NCBI GenBank assembly: GCA_910587895.1
Contig: CAJUOE010000102.1
Coordinates: 1-7,031 of the forward strand
DNA length: 7,031 nucleotides
DNA from: an uncultured Lachnospiraceae bacterium
GTDB taxonomy: Bacteria > Bacillota > Clostridia > Lachnospirales > Lachnospiraceae
Reading direction: 5' to 3'
The position numbers and the translations under genes are program-made. Below are positions 1-6,065 of this stretch, piece after piece. Position 1 is the stretch's first letter. Every line of letters begins with the position of its first letter. The notes beneath the pieces are model-generated. The model was not told where the DNA came from, searched no databases, and saw only the letters and a list, made by a program, of their open reading frames with translations.

Positions 1-833
1 GCGGTTTTATTAAGGCATGGGATAATGCTTATATGAAGAACATGATGCCAGGAAGTGCTACATATCCCAATAAATATACGCGTGAGTATGTACAACAGCT
101 CATTGATGGTCAGACGGATACAAAGGTTGATGTTATTTCTGGTGCGACGAATTCTGGAAAAAATTTTGAAACGCTGACTGTGGGCGAGGACAGGCTGCGG
201 CGTTCCATTGCGCTCGGAATCGGGAATCTGTCGATTGGCGCAAGCTCCACGCTATGCAAATATGTGCTCCTTCCATATCTGAAGGAATTCATCAAACAAT
301 ACCCGCATATCAATATCTCCATCGCCTGCCATTCGACCAACCAGACCTTGAAGCTGTTAGAGGAAGACAAGCTGGATATCGGGCTGATCGGCAAACCGGA
401 AAACACAAAAAATATCGAATTCTGTCCGCTGCGGGAAATTGAAGATATATTTGTCGCAACACGCGATTACCTGCACAACCTGCAGGTGCGCGGCGTAAAC
501 CGCCAGCATATGTTACAGAGTGCCACGCTCCTGCTGCTGGATAAGGAAAACATCACCCGCCAGTACATTGACAGTTATTTTCAGGAGCACAATGTCGTCC
601 TGCATGACATCATCGAAGTCTCCAATATGGATTTATTGATTGAGATGGCGCTTGTCAGCCTTGGCATTGGCTGCGTCATCCGGGATTTTGTAAAAACAGA
701 ATTGCAGACCGGAACTTTACTTGAAATCCCACTCAAACACCCGCTCCACAAACGGGAAATCGGATTCGCCTATAACAAAAATGCAAAGATCTCCAAATCT
801 CTGGATCATTTCATTGATTTTTACACAAATTAA
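1..833 (+). CDS. Chimeric ORF: FMN-binding domain end fused to LysR effector-binding domain (5' partial)
   Basis: The reading frame is open to the left edge (first full codon at 3), so the ATG at 33 is probably internal and the true start lies outside the window. Counting from that ATG, residues 1 to about 48 resemble the C-terminal end of an FMN_bind domain: a YPNKYT stretch, then DVISGAT at 33-39, whose SGAT is the motif where RnfG/NqrC-type proteins attach FMN through the Thr. From about residue 50 (GEDRLRRSIALGIGNLSIGAS) to the end it is a LysR-type effector-binding domain, with DIGLIGKPENT and a GIGCVIRDFV segment near the C-terminus. The LysR winged helix-turn-helix and linker (about 85 residues in the family) are absent, so it should not bind DNA as a LysR protein. 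My hand count gives about 39% G+C for 1-180 and 52% for 181-360, which supports a join of two sources. It could be a deletion or recombination relic, a pseudogene or an assembly chimera. No ribosome binding site precedes 33. Confidence 0.7.
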   Translation, partial: GFIKAWDNAYMKNMMPGSATYPNKYTREYVQQLIDGQTDTKVDVISGATNSGKNFETLTVGEDRLRRSIALGIGNLSIGASSTLCKYVLLPYLKEFIKQYPHINISIACHSTNQTLKLLEEDKLDIGLIGKPENTKNIEFCPLREIEDIFVATRDYLHNLQVRGVNRQHMLQSATLLLLDKENITRQYIDSYFQEHNVVLHDIIEVSNMDLLIEMALVSLGIGCVIRDFVKTELQTGTLLEIPLKHPLHKREIGFAYNKNAKISKSLDHFIDFYTN

Positions 834-902
834 ATTATAAATTAATTATATGCACCGAGCAGAATTGGGACGCAATAATTACTTCTTATGCGAGCATACA
901 TA

Positions 903-938
903 AAACCCCCCGGGCACTTGCAATTGCCTGAGGGGTTT
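903..938 (-). terminator. Hairpin terminator between the converging LysR-chimera and ilvC genes
   Basis: Two 14-base arms (903-916 and 925-938) enclose an 8-base loop. I count 12 Watson-Crick pairs, one G-U and one mismatch, with a G+C-rich core and A-T pairs at the base. On the minus strand the stem ends in TTTT, 35 bases after the ilvC stop, so it fits best as the ilvC terminator. The plus-strand tail is TTTCCTATT, weaker, but the hairpin may stop both converging transcripts. Confidence 0.8.
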
Positions 939-972
939 CCTATTCTCATAGTTGACGAATCATAATCAAAAA

Positions 973-1992
973 TTAATTGTTGATTAACTTTTCTTCTTCG
1001 CTGTTCCAGCTATAAAGCTTGCGCACTTCCTTGCCGATTGCCTCTGACGGATGCTCGGCAGCCAGTTTTCTCATGGCCTTAAAGTGAACCTGACGTCCTG
1101 CTGGAGACATATCTAACAGGAAGTCCTTCGCAAAGGTACCGTCCTGGATATCGGACAGGATTTTCTTCATTGCCTTCTTGGTATCGTCTGTGATAATCTT
1201 CGGTCCGGTAATGTAATCACCATACTCTGCTGTATTGGAGATGGAATATCTCATTCCTTCAAAGCCTGACTGATAAATTAAATCTACGATTAACTTCATC
1301 TCATGAATACACTCGAAATATGCATTTCTCGGGTCATAGCCTGCTTCTACCAGAGTCTCAAATCCAGCCTGCATCAGAGCGCATACGCCGCCGCAGAGAA
1401 CTGCCTGCTCACCGAACAGGTCTGTCTCGGTCTCAGTACGGAATGTAGTCTCCAAAACACCGGCTCTTGCTCCGCCGATTCCCAGCGCATATGCAAGTGC
1501 AATATCCTGTGCCTTGCCGCTGGCATCCTGCTCTACTGCGATCAGGCAGGGAACACCCTTGCCAGCCTGGTACTCGCTTCTTACCGTATGTCCGGGTCCC
1601 TTCGGTGCAATCATGGTAACGTCTACATCTGCCGGAGGAACAATTGCTCCGAAATGAATGTTGAAACCATGTGCAAACATCAGCATATTGCCGGTTTCCA
1701 GATTCGGCTCAATGTCTTTCTTGTACATATCAGCCTGCAGCTCATCGTTGATCAGAATCATGATGATGTCTGCCTTCTTTGCTGCCTCGTCCGCAGTAAA
1801 TACCTCGAATCCCTGTGCCTCAGCTTTGGCCCAGGACTTGCTGCCCTTGTACAGTCCAATGATTACATTGCAGCCGGATTCCTTTAAGTTCAATGCATGT
1901 GCATGTCCCTGACTGCCATAACCGATAACTGCGATTGTTTTTCCATCCAATAAGGAAAGATTACAATCTTCCTGATAAAAAATCTTTGCCAT
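973..1992 (-). CDS. ilvC: Ketol-acid reductoisomerase (NAD(P)H, class I)
   Basis: This enzyme isomerises and reduces acetolactate and acetohydroxybutyrate to the dihydroxy acids of valine/leucine and isoleucine synthesis, in the cytoplasm. Its 339 residues are the normal length of the short class I form. Visible: the Rossmann motif GYGSQG at 24-29; the cofactor loop GLYKGSKSW at 46-54, whose serines and lysine suggest NADPH; catalytic-region residues H108 (AHGFNIHF) and K131 (APKGPGH); and Mg ligands in TETDLFGEQ (D191, E195) and YFECIHEMK (E227, E231). A SISNTAEYGD segment follows at 250-259. The start is well set: GGAGG at 2001-2005 lies 8 bases before the ATG. It follows ilvN by 33 bases on the same strand and is followed by a hairpin terminator, so ilvN-ilvC is an operon. 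The motifs are intact and I see nothing missing. Confidence 0.97.
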   Translation of the reverse strand: MAKIFYQEDCNLSLLDGKTIAVIGYGSQGHAHALNLKESGCNVIIGLYKGSKSWAKAEAQGFEVFTADEAAKKADIIMILINDELQADMYKKDIEPNLETGNMLMFAHGFNIHFGAIVPPADVDVTMIAPKGPGHTVRSEYQAGKGVPCLIAVEQDASGKAQDIALAYALGIGGARAGVLETTFRTETETDLFGEQAVLCGGVCALMQAGFETLVEAGYDPRNAYFECIHEMKLIVDLIYQSGFEGMRYSISNTAEYGDYITGPKIITDDTKKAMKKILSDIQDGTFAKDFLLDMSPAGRQVHFKAMRKLAAEHPSEAIGKEVRKLYSWNSEEEKLINN

Positions 1993-2000
1993 TTCTTTAT

Positions 2001-2005
2001 CCTCC
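2001..2005 (-). promoter_or_regulatory. Ribosome binding site of ilvC
   Basis: On the minus strand this reads GGAGG within TAGGAGGA, 8 bases before the ilvC ATG. It fixes the ilvC start and shows that ilvC is translated independently of ilvN. Confidence 0.85.
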
Positions 2006-2026
2006 TATATTGTATTGATTTGATAC

Positions 2027-2527
2027 CTAATCGAACATCCGGACGTCCGAGGAACCCCTCGTAAGTCCTGTAATGCCGGTTCTTGCAAGCTCTAAGATCT
2101 CATAGCCCTCCAAAAGTTCCATAAATGCGTCCAGCTTATTCTGGCTGCCAATCAATTCAATCATCATGGAATCATTTGTCACATCCACAATCTTTGTCTT
2201 AAAGATTTCTGCCAGAGAGATGACTGCCTGGCGCTCCGTGCTCTTCACGCGGATTTTAATGAGAATTAATTCCCGGCATACAGAATTCCCGCTTTTCAGT
2301 TTTTTGATATCGACCACGTCTTCCAACTTGGCAAGCTGCTTTTCAATCTGCTCCAGAATCAGCTTGTCCCCGCTTGAGACAATCGTTATCCTCGTAAATC
2401 TCGGGTCTGCCGTCACGCCGGCGGATATGCTGTCGATATTGTACCCTCTGCGGCTGAACAACCCGGACACATGACTGAGCACATTCGGGCTATTTTCAAC
2501 CAGAATCGAAAATGTCTGTCTTTCCAC
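2027..2527 (-). CDS. ilvN: Acetolactate synthase small (regulatory) subunit
   Basis: This is the regulatory subunit of acetolactate (acetohydroxyacid) synthase, which in the family binds the catalytic subunit IlvB and carries valine feedback control. Near the start lies an ACT domain: FSILVENSPNVLSHVSGLFSRRGYNIDSI, the classic first strand and helix of IlvN/IlvH (the quoted run is described here in parts: ILVENSPNVLS, then GLFSRRGYNIDS). A C-terminal ACT-like half follows, including MIELIGSQNKLDAF and LELARTGITGLTRG. I chose the GTG start at 2525-2527 (166 residues) because an AAGGAAGG site lies 8 bases before it. A TTG two codons upstream (2531-2533, 168 residues) is also in frame but sits only 2 bases from that site. 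There is no ATG start. The gene has its own promoter and lies just upstream of ilvC. The ilvB gene is not in the window, so the partner must be encoded elsewhere. Confidence 0.95.
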   Translation of the reverse strand: MERQTFSILVENSPNVLSHVSGLFSRRGYNIDSISAGVTADPRFTRITIVSSGDKLILEQIEKQLAKLEDVVDIKKLKSGNSVCRELILIKIRVKSTERQAVISLAEIFKTKIVDVTNDSMMIELIGSQNKLDAFMELLEGYEILELARTGITGLTRGSSDVRMFD

Positions 2528-2535
2528 TTGCAAAA

Positions 2536-2543
2536 CCTTCCTT
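2536..2543 (-). promoter_or_regulatory. Ribosome binding site of ilvN, deciding the GTG start
   Basis: On the minus strand this reads AAGGAAGG. It is 8 bases before GTG (2525-2527) and only 2 bases before the in-frame TTG (2531-2533), so spacing favours the GTG. Confidence 0.7.
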
Positions 2544-2567
2544 TTCTACTTCTTTGCGCCACTAATA

Positions 2568-2595
2568 AGTTTAGCATATTCCCTCATTTTGTCAA
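2568..2595 (-). promoter_or_regulatory. Sigma-A-type promoter of ilvNC
   Basis: On the minus strand a perfect TTGACA -35 (2590-2595) is followed after 16 bases by TAAACT (2568-2573) as the -10. The expected transcript start near 2560 leaves a leader of only about 33 bases before ilvN. That leaves no room for a T-box or leader-peptide attenuator, so control would be at initiation or by feedback on the enzyme. Confidence 0.7.
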
Positions 2596-2636
2596 TACTT
2601 CCGCGGTATCTTTTTCCGAACCGGGCCGCGGCTGTG

Positions 2637-3494
2637 CTAATACGCCGGACGGTTCCAGGCCTCGTCAATCCCATCCGCCTTCCACTCGTTCAACTCCTCA
2701 AAATAATCCTCCACCGTCAGGTAATGATAACGGCTCGCCGTCTTTAACGCATCATAGATATAACGCAGCGGAATGCGGCTCCTGTTATTCTCCGGATCTC
2801 CCGGCTCTGCCAGAAACACGGTCTCATCCTCTTCCTGATAGAGCCAGATATTTACATAATGTCCCGGCGTATCCTGCCAGTAAGTATCATCGTTATAACT
2901 GCTGATCAGCACAATCGCGGATTCTGCCAGCTCCATCTGCTCTATGAATTCTTCATAGGTACCTGGCTTACGGTACAGCCCGCACGTAAAGCCGCAATGC
3001 TCCAGCGTTTTTTTCATATATGCCCAGTCAATCGCCCCCATCTCGCCCGTAGGCGTATAATCTGTCACCATCCGGGCATATTCGTACGTATCCAGCGGCG
3101 ACACCTCATAGGGCGACAGCGTATTGTAAATATTCGCCAGGCAGCACAAGCCGCATCCAAACCCTCCAAAGGGATTCCCTTCCACGTTAAAGGTACACCA
3201 TTCCCCCGACCACGGAATCCCTTCGCCCCATGACCTGGGTCCCTGAAGAAACGTATAGACGTCTTTCTCCTGATATGCGGACATCTGCCGCAGATTCTCT
3301 TTATCTTCCTCAGACAGCATCTGCCCAAGATAGCCGTCCGAACCAAAATAAATCTTCTCCTCGTTTACAAATTCTTCTCTGTTTGAATTATTCACCTGAG
3401 CAGATTCTTTTGCATTTTCATAAACCTCCGCTGCATTCAAGAGCGCCAGCAAAAACACAGCCACGCATACTGCAGACAGACTTCTTTCCCTCAT
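2637..3494 (-). CDS. Secreted C39-like papain-fold cysteine peptidase (putative)
   Basis: A 285-residue protein of unknown specific role. The N-terminus (MRERSLSAVCVAVFLLALLNAAEVY) has the charged start and hydrophobic stretch (about 7-22) of a signal peptide, so it is probably exported. An acidic linker follows to about 80. The rest fits the Peptidase_C39_2 fold: a Gln (Q84) before a Trp/Gly-rich segment as possible oxyanion residue; FGCGLCCLANIYN at 112-124, placing the candidate nucleophile at C114; GHYVNIW at 211-217 with candidate H212; and EPGDP at 230-234 with candidate D233. The usual GCGPxS motif here reads GCGLCC, which is atypical. There is no ABC-transporter domain, so it is not a bacteriocin exporter. 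An AGGAGAAGG site 3-4 bases before the ATG supports the start. It lies 22 bases after the phosphatase gene and is likely co-transcribed with it. The fold call is by motif only and the substrate is unknown. Confidence 0.7.
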   Translation of the reverse strand: MRERSLSAVCVAVFLLALLNAAEVYENAKESAQVNNSNREEFVNEEKIYFGSDGYLGQMLSEEDKENLRQMSAYQEKDVYTFLQGPRSWGEGIPWSGEWCTFNVEGNPFGGFGCGLCCLANIYNTLSPYEVSPLDTYEYARMVTDYTPTGEMGAIDWAYMKKTLEHCGFTCGLYRKPGTYEEFIEQMELAESAIVLISSYNDDTYWQDTPGHYVNIWLYQEEDETVFLAEPGDPENNRSRIPLRYIYDALKTASRYHYLTVEDYFEELNEWKADGIDEAWNRPAY

Positions 3495-3516
3495 GTTCCT
3501 TCTCCTGCTGATTTGA

Positions 3517-4395
3517 TTATTTAATCTTCATCCGTTCTTCCCTGAAAAACACAGACTTATACTGCTCCATCTGAAATCTGCGTACAAACAGTTCACACTT
3601 GCATAAAAACAGATAATATGGATTGAGATTCTCGCCATAGAGGCTTTCAAAATTTCCCTGCCCCTTTGAAATAATGACATCCGCATCAAATAAAACGTTC
3701 CTGGCCTCTTCACTCAATCGCCCGACAATCGTTCCCGGCGCAGCGTTTCCATTTCCCATACAGGGTACAATCTCTGTCAGCCCCGTCTCCTTTGCATCCT
3801 CCATGGTCGCATCGTTGATGACGTCTCCGCCCCTTACCATGGCAGTGATGCGAAACCCGGGAAAGGCCTCCTTTATCTGCTTGATAAACAGTTTGTCCAG
3901 TACAATCTCACCGCAGTTATCCGTGAGATACACCAGGGTGCGCGCATTTGCCAGATCTTTCCGGAAGTTCTGATATTCCTCTTCCGGCACGGCCTGCCCG
4001 ACTGCGCTCTCCAGCAATTCTTCCAGCGTATCCTCATTTACATGCTCTACCGCAGAAAAATCAATATAATTCGCAGCACAGACGTATTTGATGCACTCCT
4101 TCAGAGGCTCCTCGGTATCGCATATCTTCTGTTCCAGTTTCTCCTCCATCTGGAGCAATAACTGATTATACTGCTGTTTCTGTGCGGTATAGTCTCGCGC
4201 CTCCCCCCAGAAATCGCGATACAGCCGCGCAAGGCGTTCGGTAAGCCCTGGTGACGATTCCGTCTGCCCATATTGATACAGGACCTCCAATACCAGGTGC
4301 ATATACGCCGATTTTCTTTCTTCATCCGGAAAATGCCGGATGGACTGTTCTTCCTTTGATAAAATACAGGAAATACACATGGATCCTGCATGCAT
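3517..4395 (-). CDS. DUF89/ARMT1-family metal-dependent phosphatase
   Basis: A 292-residue protein matching the DUF89 (ARMT1-like) damage-control phosphatase family, cytoplasmic enzymes that hydrolyse phosphate from sugar phosphates and damaged metabolites using a divalent metal. Visible: a CISC motif at 7-10 (the CxxC found near the N-terminus of the prokaryotic subfamily), a helical region to about 150, then the active-site signatures TDNCGEIVLDK at 158-168 (D159, N160, E163), VRGGDVINDAT at 187-197 (N194, D195 region) and FDADVIISKGQGNFESL at 236-252. The last gives the conserved Asp and the KGQGN phosphate-side motif. The start has an AAGGAG site 9 bases upstream; an internal ATG five codons in has a poorer site. 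It has its own promoter and stands 22 bases before the peptidase gene. The family is confident; the substrate cannot be read from the sequence. Confidence 0.9.
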   Translation of the reverse strand: MHAGSMCISCILSKEEQSIRHFPDEERKSAYMHLVLEVLYQYGQTESSPGLTERLARLYRDFWGEARDYTAQKQQYNQLLLQMEEKLEQKICDTEEPLKECIKYVCAANYIDFSAVEHVNEDTLEELLESAVGQAVPEEEYQNFRKDLANARTLVYLTDNCGEIVLDKLFIKQIKEAFPGFRITAMVRGGDVINDATMEDAKETGLTEIVPCMGNGNAAPGTIVGRLSEEARNVLFDADVIISKGQGNFESLYGENLNPYYLFLCKCELFVRRFQMEQYKSVFFREERMKIK

Positions 4396-4427
4396 AACTT
4401 TTCTCTCCTTCTCTGCAATCTGAACCC

Positions 4428-4456
4428 ATCATATCATTTTTCTGAAAGAAAGACAA
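4428..4456 (-). promoter_or_regulatory. Promoter of the phosphatase-peptidase unit
   Basis: On the minus strand TTGTCT (4451-4456) is followed after exactly 17 bases by TATGAT (4428-4433). Transcription should start near 4421, about 25 bases before the phosphatase ATG. It lies in the 73-base gap after the kinase gene, so the phosphatase and peptidase can be expressed apart from the kinase. No intrinsic terminator is seen in that gap, so read-through from the kinase is also possible. Confidence 0.6.
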
Positions 4457-4468
4457 GTTTGTTCCGCT

Positions 4469-5755
4469 TTATCCGACAGCATTCTTCACCTGAACCATTA
4501 CATCGAGAATAAAATACCCGTTATCCGTATAGCATAACATATCTCCATTGAGCCTTTTTGCCGCCTCCTGTACGGTCGGCAGGCCAAACCCGTGTCCATG
4601 CCCTTCCTTGCCCGTCCCGGGAATCTCCCCTTTCCTGACCTGCAGCTCTTTTTGACAGCGGTTCTTTATCCGCACGACAAGATACGCCCTGCTGTATTTC
4701 ATCTGTATGGAAAGCTCACGCTCCTCCTCTTGCAGCTCCACCAACGCATCACAGGCATTTTCCAGGCCGTTCGACAGAATCTGGCATAACTCCATATAGG
4801 GAATTTCCTCCTCTCCAACCTTAATATCTGTCCGAAACTGAATATGATAATGTTCCGCTCTCTGCGCATATTTTATAAGTACCGCATTGATGTACGGATT
4901 CGCACAAAACTGCCCCGTCACAGATTCCATTTCCATTTTTACACCCTCAAGATATTTAAGCGCCTCCTGCGTCTTTCCTGTTGCGAGCAGCCCGGATAAC
5001 GTTACCGTATGCGCCTTCATATCGTGTTTCATCCTGCGGATATTCTGCTGATTTTCCAGTTGCATTTCCAGGGAATTTTTCTGTTCCTGTAAAATCAGCT
5101 CGCTTTGCTGTTTGCGGTAAACCTGAAGCTGGCCATAAAGTGACAGAAAGATCGTTCCATAGTTGAATATCATCAGAATTAACACCAGCACGCACAGAAA
5201 CGTATCTTCTGGACGATGGATAATATTTGTCGGGAACTGAACCACCACCACGAGAAGTACATAGTATAGCATCGTCATTCCAGCAAAAATTCCCCAGCCC
5301 TTTTTCACCCCGTCCTGCAATTCCAGATACGGCTTTCTGAGAAACCGGTACACGCCATACTCAATCAGCGGAAATGCAAGCAGCCTGCTGACGAACATCA
5401 ATATGTAACGCCCTCCTCCCAGATAGAAATCAAGCAGGTTTGTCACTGCCATAATCCACAGACAGGTTGTATCCGCCAGGCAAAACGTGAGCAGAAAACG
5501 AAAGCGCTTATCTGCAGACATCACATAGAAAAACACAAAACTGGGAATCGAACAGGTAAATAAAAACAATTTTGACAATGTGTCAAATCCCAGGACTGCA
5601 AGCAGGACTACATTCGCCCCCATCAACGCCCCCATGCCGATTCCTGCAAACAATCTGGTTTTTCTTTGATTATACCGCGACCGAAACAACATCACAAACA
5701 GAAAAATAACATGAAACATCGCCCAGAAAATAGACAAATCCTGAAGCATCTGCAT
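4469..5755 (-). CDS. AgrC-like GHKL-family sensor histidine kinase, orphan
   Basis: A 428-residue membrane histidine kinase of the AgrC/GHKL type. Residues 1-205 hold about six hydrophobic segments (roughly 8-24, 35-55, 62-80, 86-110, 117-137, 155-173 and 186-207), the usual polytopic peptide-sensing region. A coiled-coil-like linker (210-238) leads to the phosphoacceptor box RRMKHDMKAH with H244. The ATPase domain has the N box LSNGLENACDAL (N333, D336) and a glycine-rich G box GHGHGFGLPTV at 385-395, as in HATPase_c_5. The start uses GGAGGAGG (5768-5775); AGGAGGT lies 11 bases upstream, a little long. A second ATG two codons in is less well placed, and an in-frame stop lies just upstream. 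No response regulator, AgrB or AgrD-like peptide gene is adjacent in the window, so its partner and ligand are unknown. Clostridia carry many such kinases, often paired with LytTR regulators. Confidence 0.9.
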   Translation of the reverse strand: MQMLQDLSIFWAMFHVIFLFVMLFRSRYNQRKTRLFAGIGMGALMGANVVLLAVLGFDTLSKLFLFTCSIPSFVFFYVMSADKRFRFLLTFCLADTTCLWIMAVTNLLDFYLGGGRYILMFVSRLLAFPLIEYGVYRFLRKPYLELQDGVKKGWGIFAGMTMLYYVLLVVVVQFPTNIIHRPEDTFLCVLVLILMIFNYGTIFLSLYGQLQVYRKQQSELILQEQKNSLEMQLENQQNIRRMKHDMKAHTVTLSGLLATGKTQEALKYLEGVKMEMESVTGQFCANPYINAVLIKYAQRAEHYHIQFRTDIKVGEEEIPYMELCQILSNGLENACDALVELQEEERELSIQMKYSRAYLVVRIKNRCQKELQVRKGEIPGTGKEGHGHGFGLPTVQEAAKRLNGDMLCYTDNGYFILDVMVQVKNAVG

Positions 5756-5964
5756 CTTATCATCTCACCTCCTCCAATAATAATTCATAGCAAACTGTTC
5801 CTTTTGGCTTATTATTTTATCATATATTGTCAATTATTATTTGTTATTTTTGCAGTAAAACACGTTTTTTTTGTAACAGTTCTGCCACCATGCCACTTAG
5901 TTAAGCACATTGAGGCTGAATCGTTGCTTTTTATTCCCCTGAATAAAAAATACATATTTTACTA
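5756..5964. other. A+T-rich divergent intergenic region, no gene seen
   Basis: With the promoter repeats that follow, this forms a 310-base gap between the divergent kinase and feo genes. It holds the kinase ribosome binding site (5768-5775), a run of eight T (5865-5872) and a 9-bp hairpin (5928-5949). I found no convincing coding frame, RNA gene or clear promoter for the kinase: a perfect minus-strand TTGACA (5828-5833) has no good -10 at 16-18 bases. Confidence 0.6.
5928..5949. repeat. Perfect 9-bp inverted repeat with 4-base loop
   Basis: TTTTTATTC (5928-5936) and GAATAAAAA (5941-5949) are exact reverse complements around the loop CCCT. The right arm ends 15 bases before the first feo -35. 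It is too A+T-rich to be a strong terminator. It could be a protein-binding site, or its A-tract could help polymerase bind upstream of -35. Confidence 0.6.
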
Positions 5965-5993
5965 TTGAAAAGTTAGTCACATATAACTATAAT
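5965..5993 (+). promoter_or_regulatory. feo promoter P1 with operator in the spacer
   Basis: TTGAAA (5965-5970), a 17-base spacer, and a perfect TATAAT -10 (5988-5993). The palindrome at 5974-5989 fills the spacer and overlaps the -10, so a protein bound there would block RNA polymerase. This is the best promoter in the region. Confidence 0.8.
5974..5989 (+). promoter_or_regulatory. Operator 1, DtxR-like palindrome (putative)
   Basis: TAGTCACATATAACTA matches its own reverse complement at 12 of 16 positions. The TTAG...CTA ends recall the outer half-sites of DtxR-family iron/manganese regulators, and the gene downstream imports ferrous iron. The regulator is not in the window. Confidence 0.55.
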
Positions 5994-5997
5994 AGAA

Positions 5998-6026
5998 TTG
6001 ATAAGTTAGTCATATATAACTATAGC
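5998..6026 (+). promoter_or_regulatory. feo promoter P2 in the second repeat copy (weaker)
   Basis: TTGATA (5998-6003), a 17-base spacer and TATAGC (6021-6026), at the same layout as P1. The -10 has lost two consensus bases relative to P1, so it may be weak or a relic of the duplication. Confidence 0.4.
6007..6022 (+). promoter_or_regulatory. Operator 2, DtxR-like palindrome (putative)
   Basis: TAGTCATATATAACTA matches its own reverse complement at 14 of 16 positions, a better palindrome than operator 1, 33 bases upstream. Two sites in phase suggest cooperative binding. If transcription starts at P1 (near 6000), this copy lies at about +7 to +22, where bound protein would also block elongation. 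Confidence 0.55.
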
Positions 6027-6049
6027 AGAAACAAATTTCAAATATACAA

Positions 6050-6055
6050 AGGAGG
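6050..6055 (+). promoter_or_regulatory. Ribosome binding site of feoAB
   Basis: AGGAGG lies 10 bases before the ATG at 6066, fixing the fusion gene's start at the FeoA domain. No comparable site precedes the FeoB part. Confidence 0.85.
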
Positions 6056-6065
6056 CAGAGACAAG

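Larger units (their letters stand above)
5970..6030 (+). repeat. Tandem direct repeat, two 28-base copies at 33-base period
   Basis: Copies at 5970-5997 and 6003-6030 match at 25 of 28 bases, starting AAGTTAGTCA and ending AGAA. The 33-base period is close to three helical turns, so both copies face the same side of the DNA. Each copy holds an operator palindrome and a -10, with its -35 just before or overlapping it. Confidence 0.85.

Noticed and set aside
33..35. ATG at 33 as the start of the first gene
   Set aside because: The frame is open to the window edge, the upstream codons (GFIKAWDNAY) read like FMN-binding protein, and no ribosome binding site precedes this ATG.
1303..1887. Plus-strand open frame opposite ilvC
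   Set aside because: It lies wholly antisense to a strong ilvC and its translation resembles no family; a codon-bias shadow.
2601..2631. Intrinsic terminator of the peptidase gene
   Set aside because: The possible 6-bp stem has a 19-base loop and no U run after it on the minus strand.
2471..3511. Plus-strand open frames opposite the peptidase gene (2471-2905, 2859-3233, 3230-3511)
   Set aside because: Low-complexity, proline- and serine-rich translations with no ribosome binding site, antisense to a gene with clear motifs.
5828..5833. Minus-strand TTGACA as the kinase -35
   Set aside because: No -10-like hexamer lies 16-18 bases downstream; in A+T-rich DNA the match may be chance.
5756..6065. 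Small AgrD-like signal peptide gene beside the kinase
   Set aside because: I found no short frame with a ribosome binding site and a cysteine-containing peptide core in either direction.
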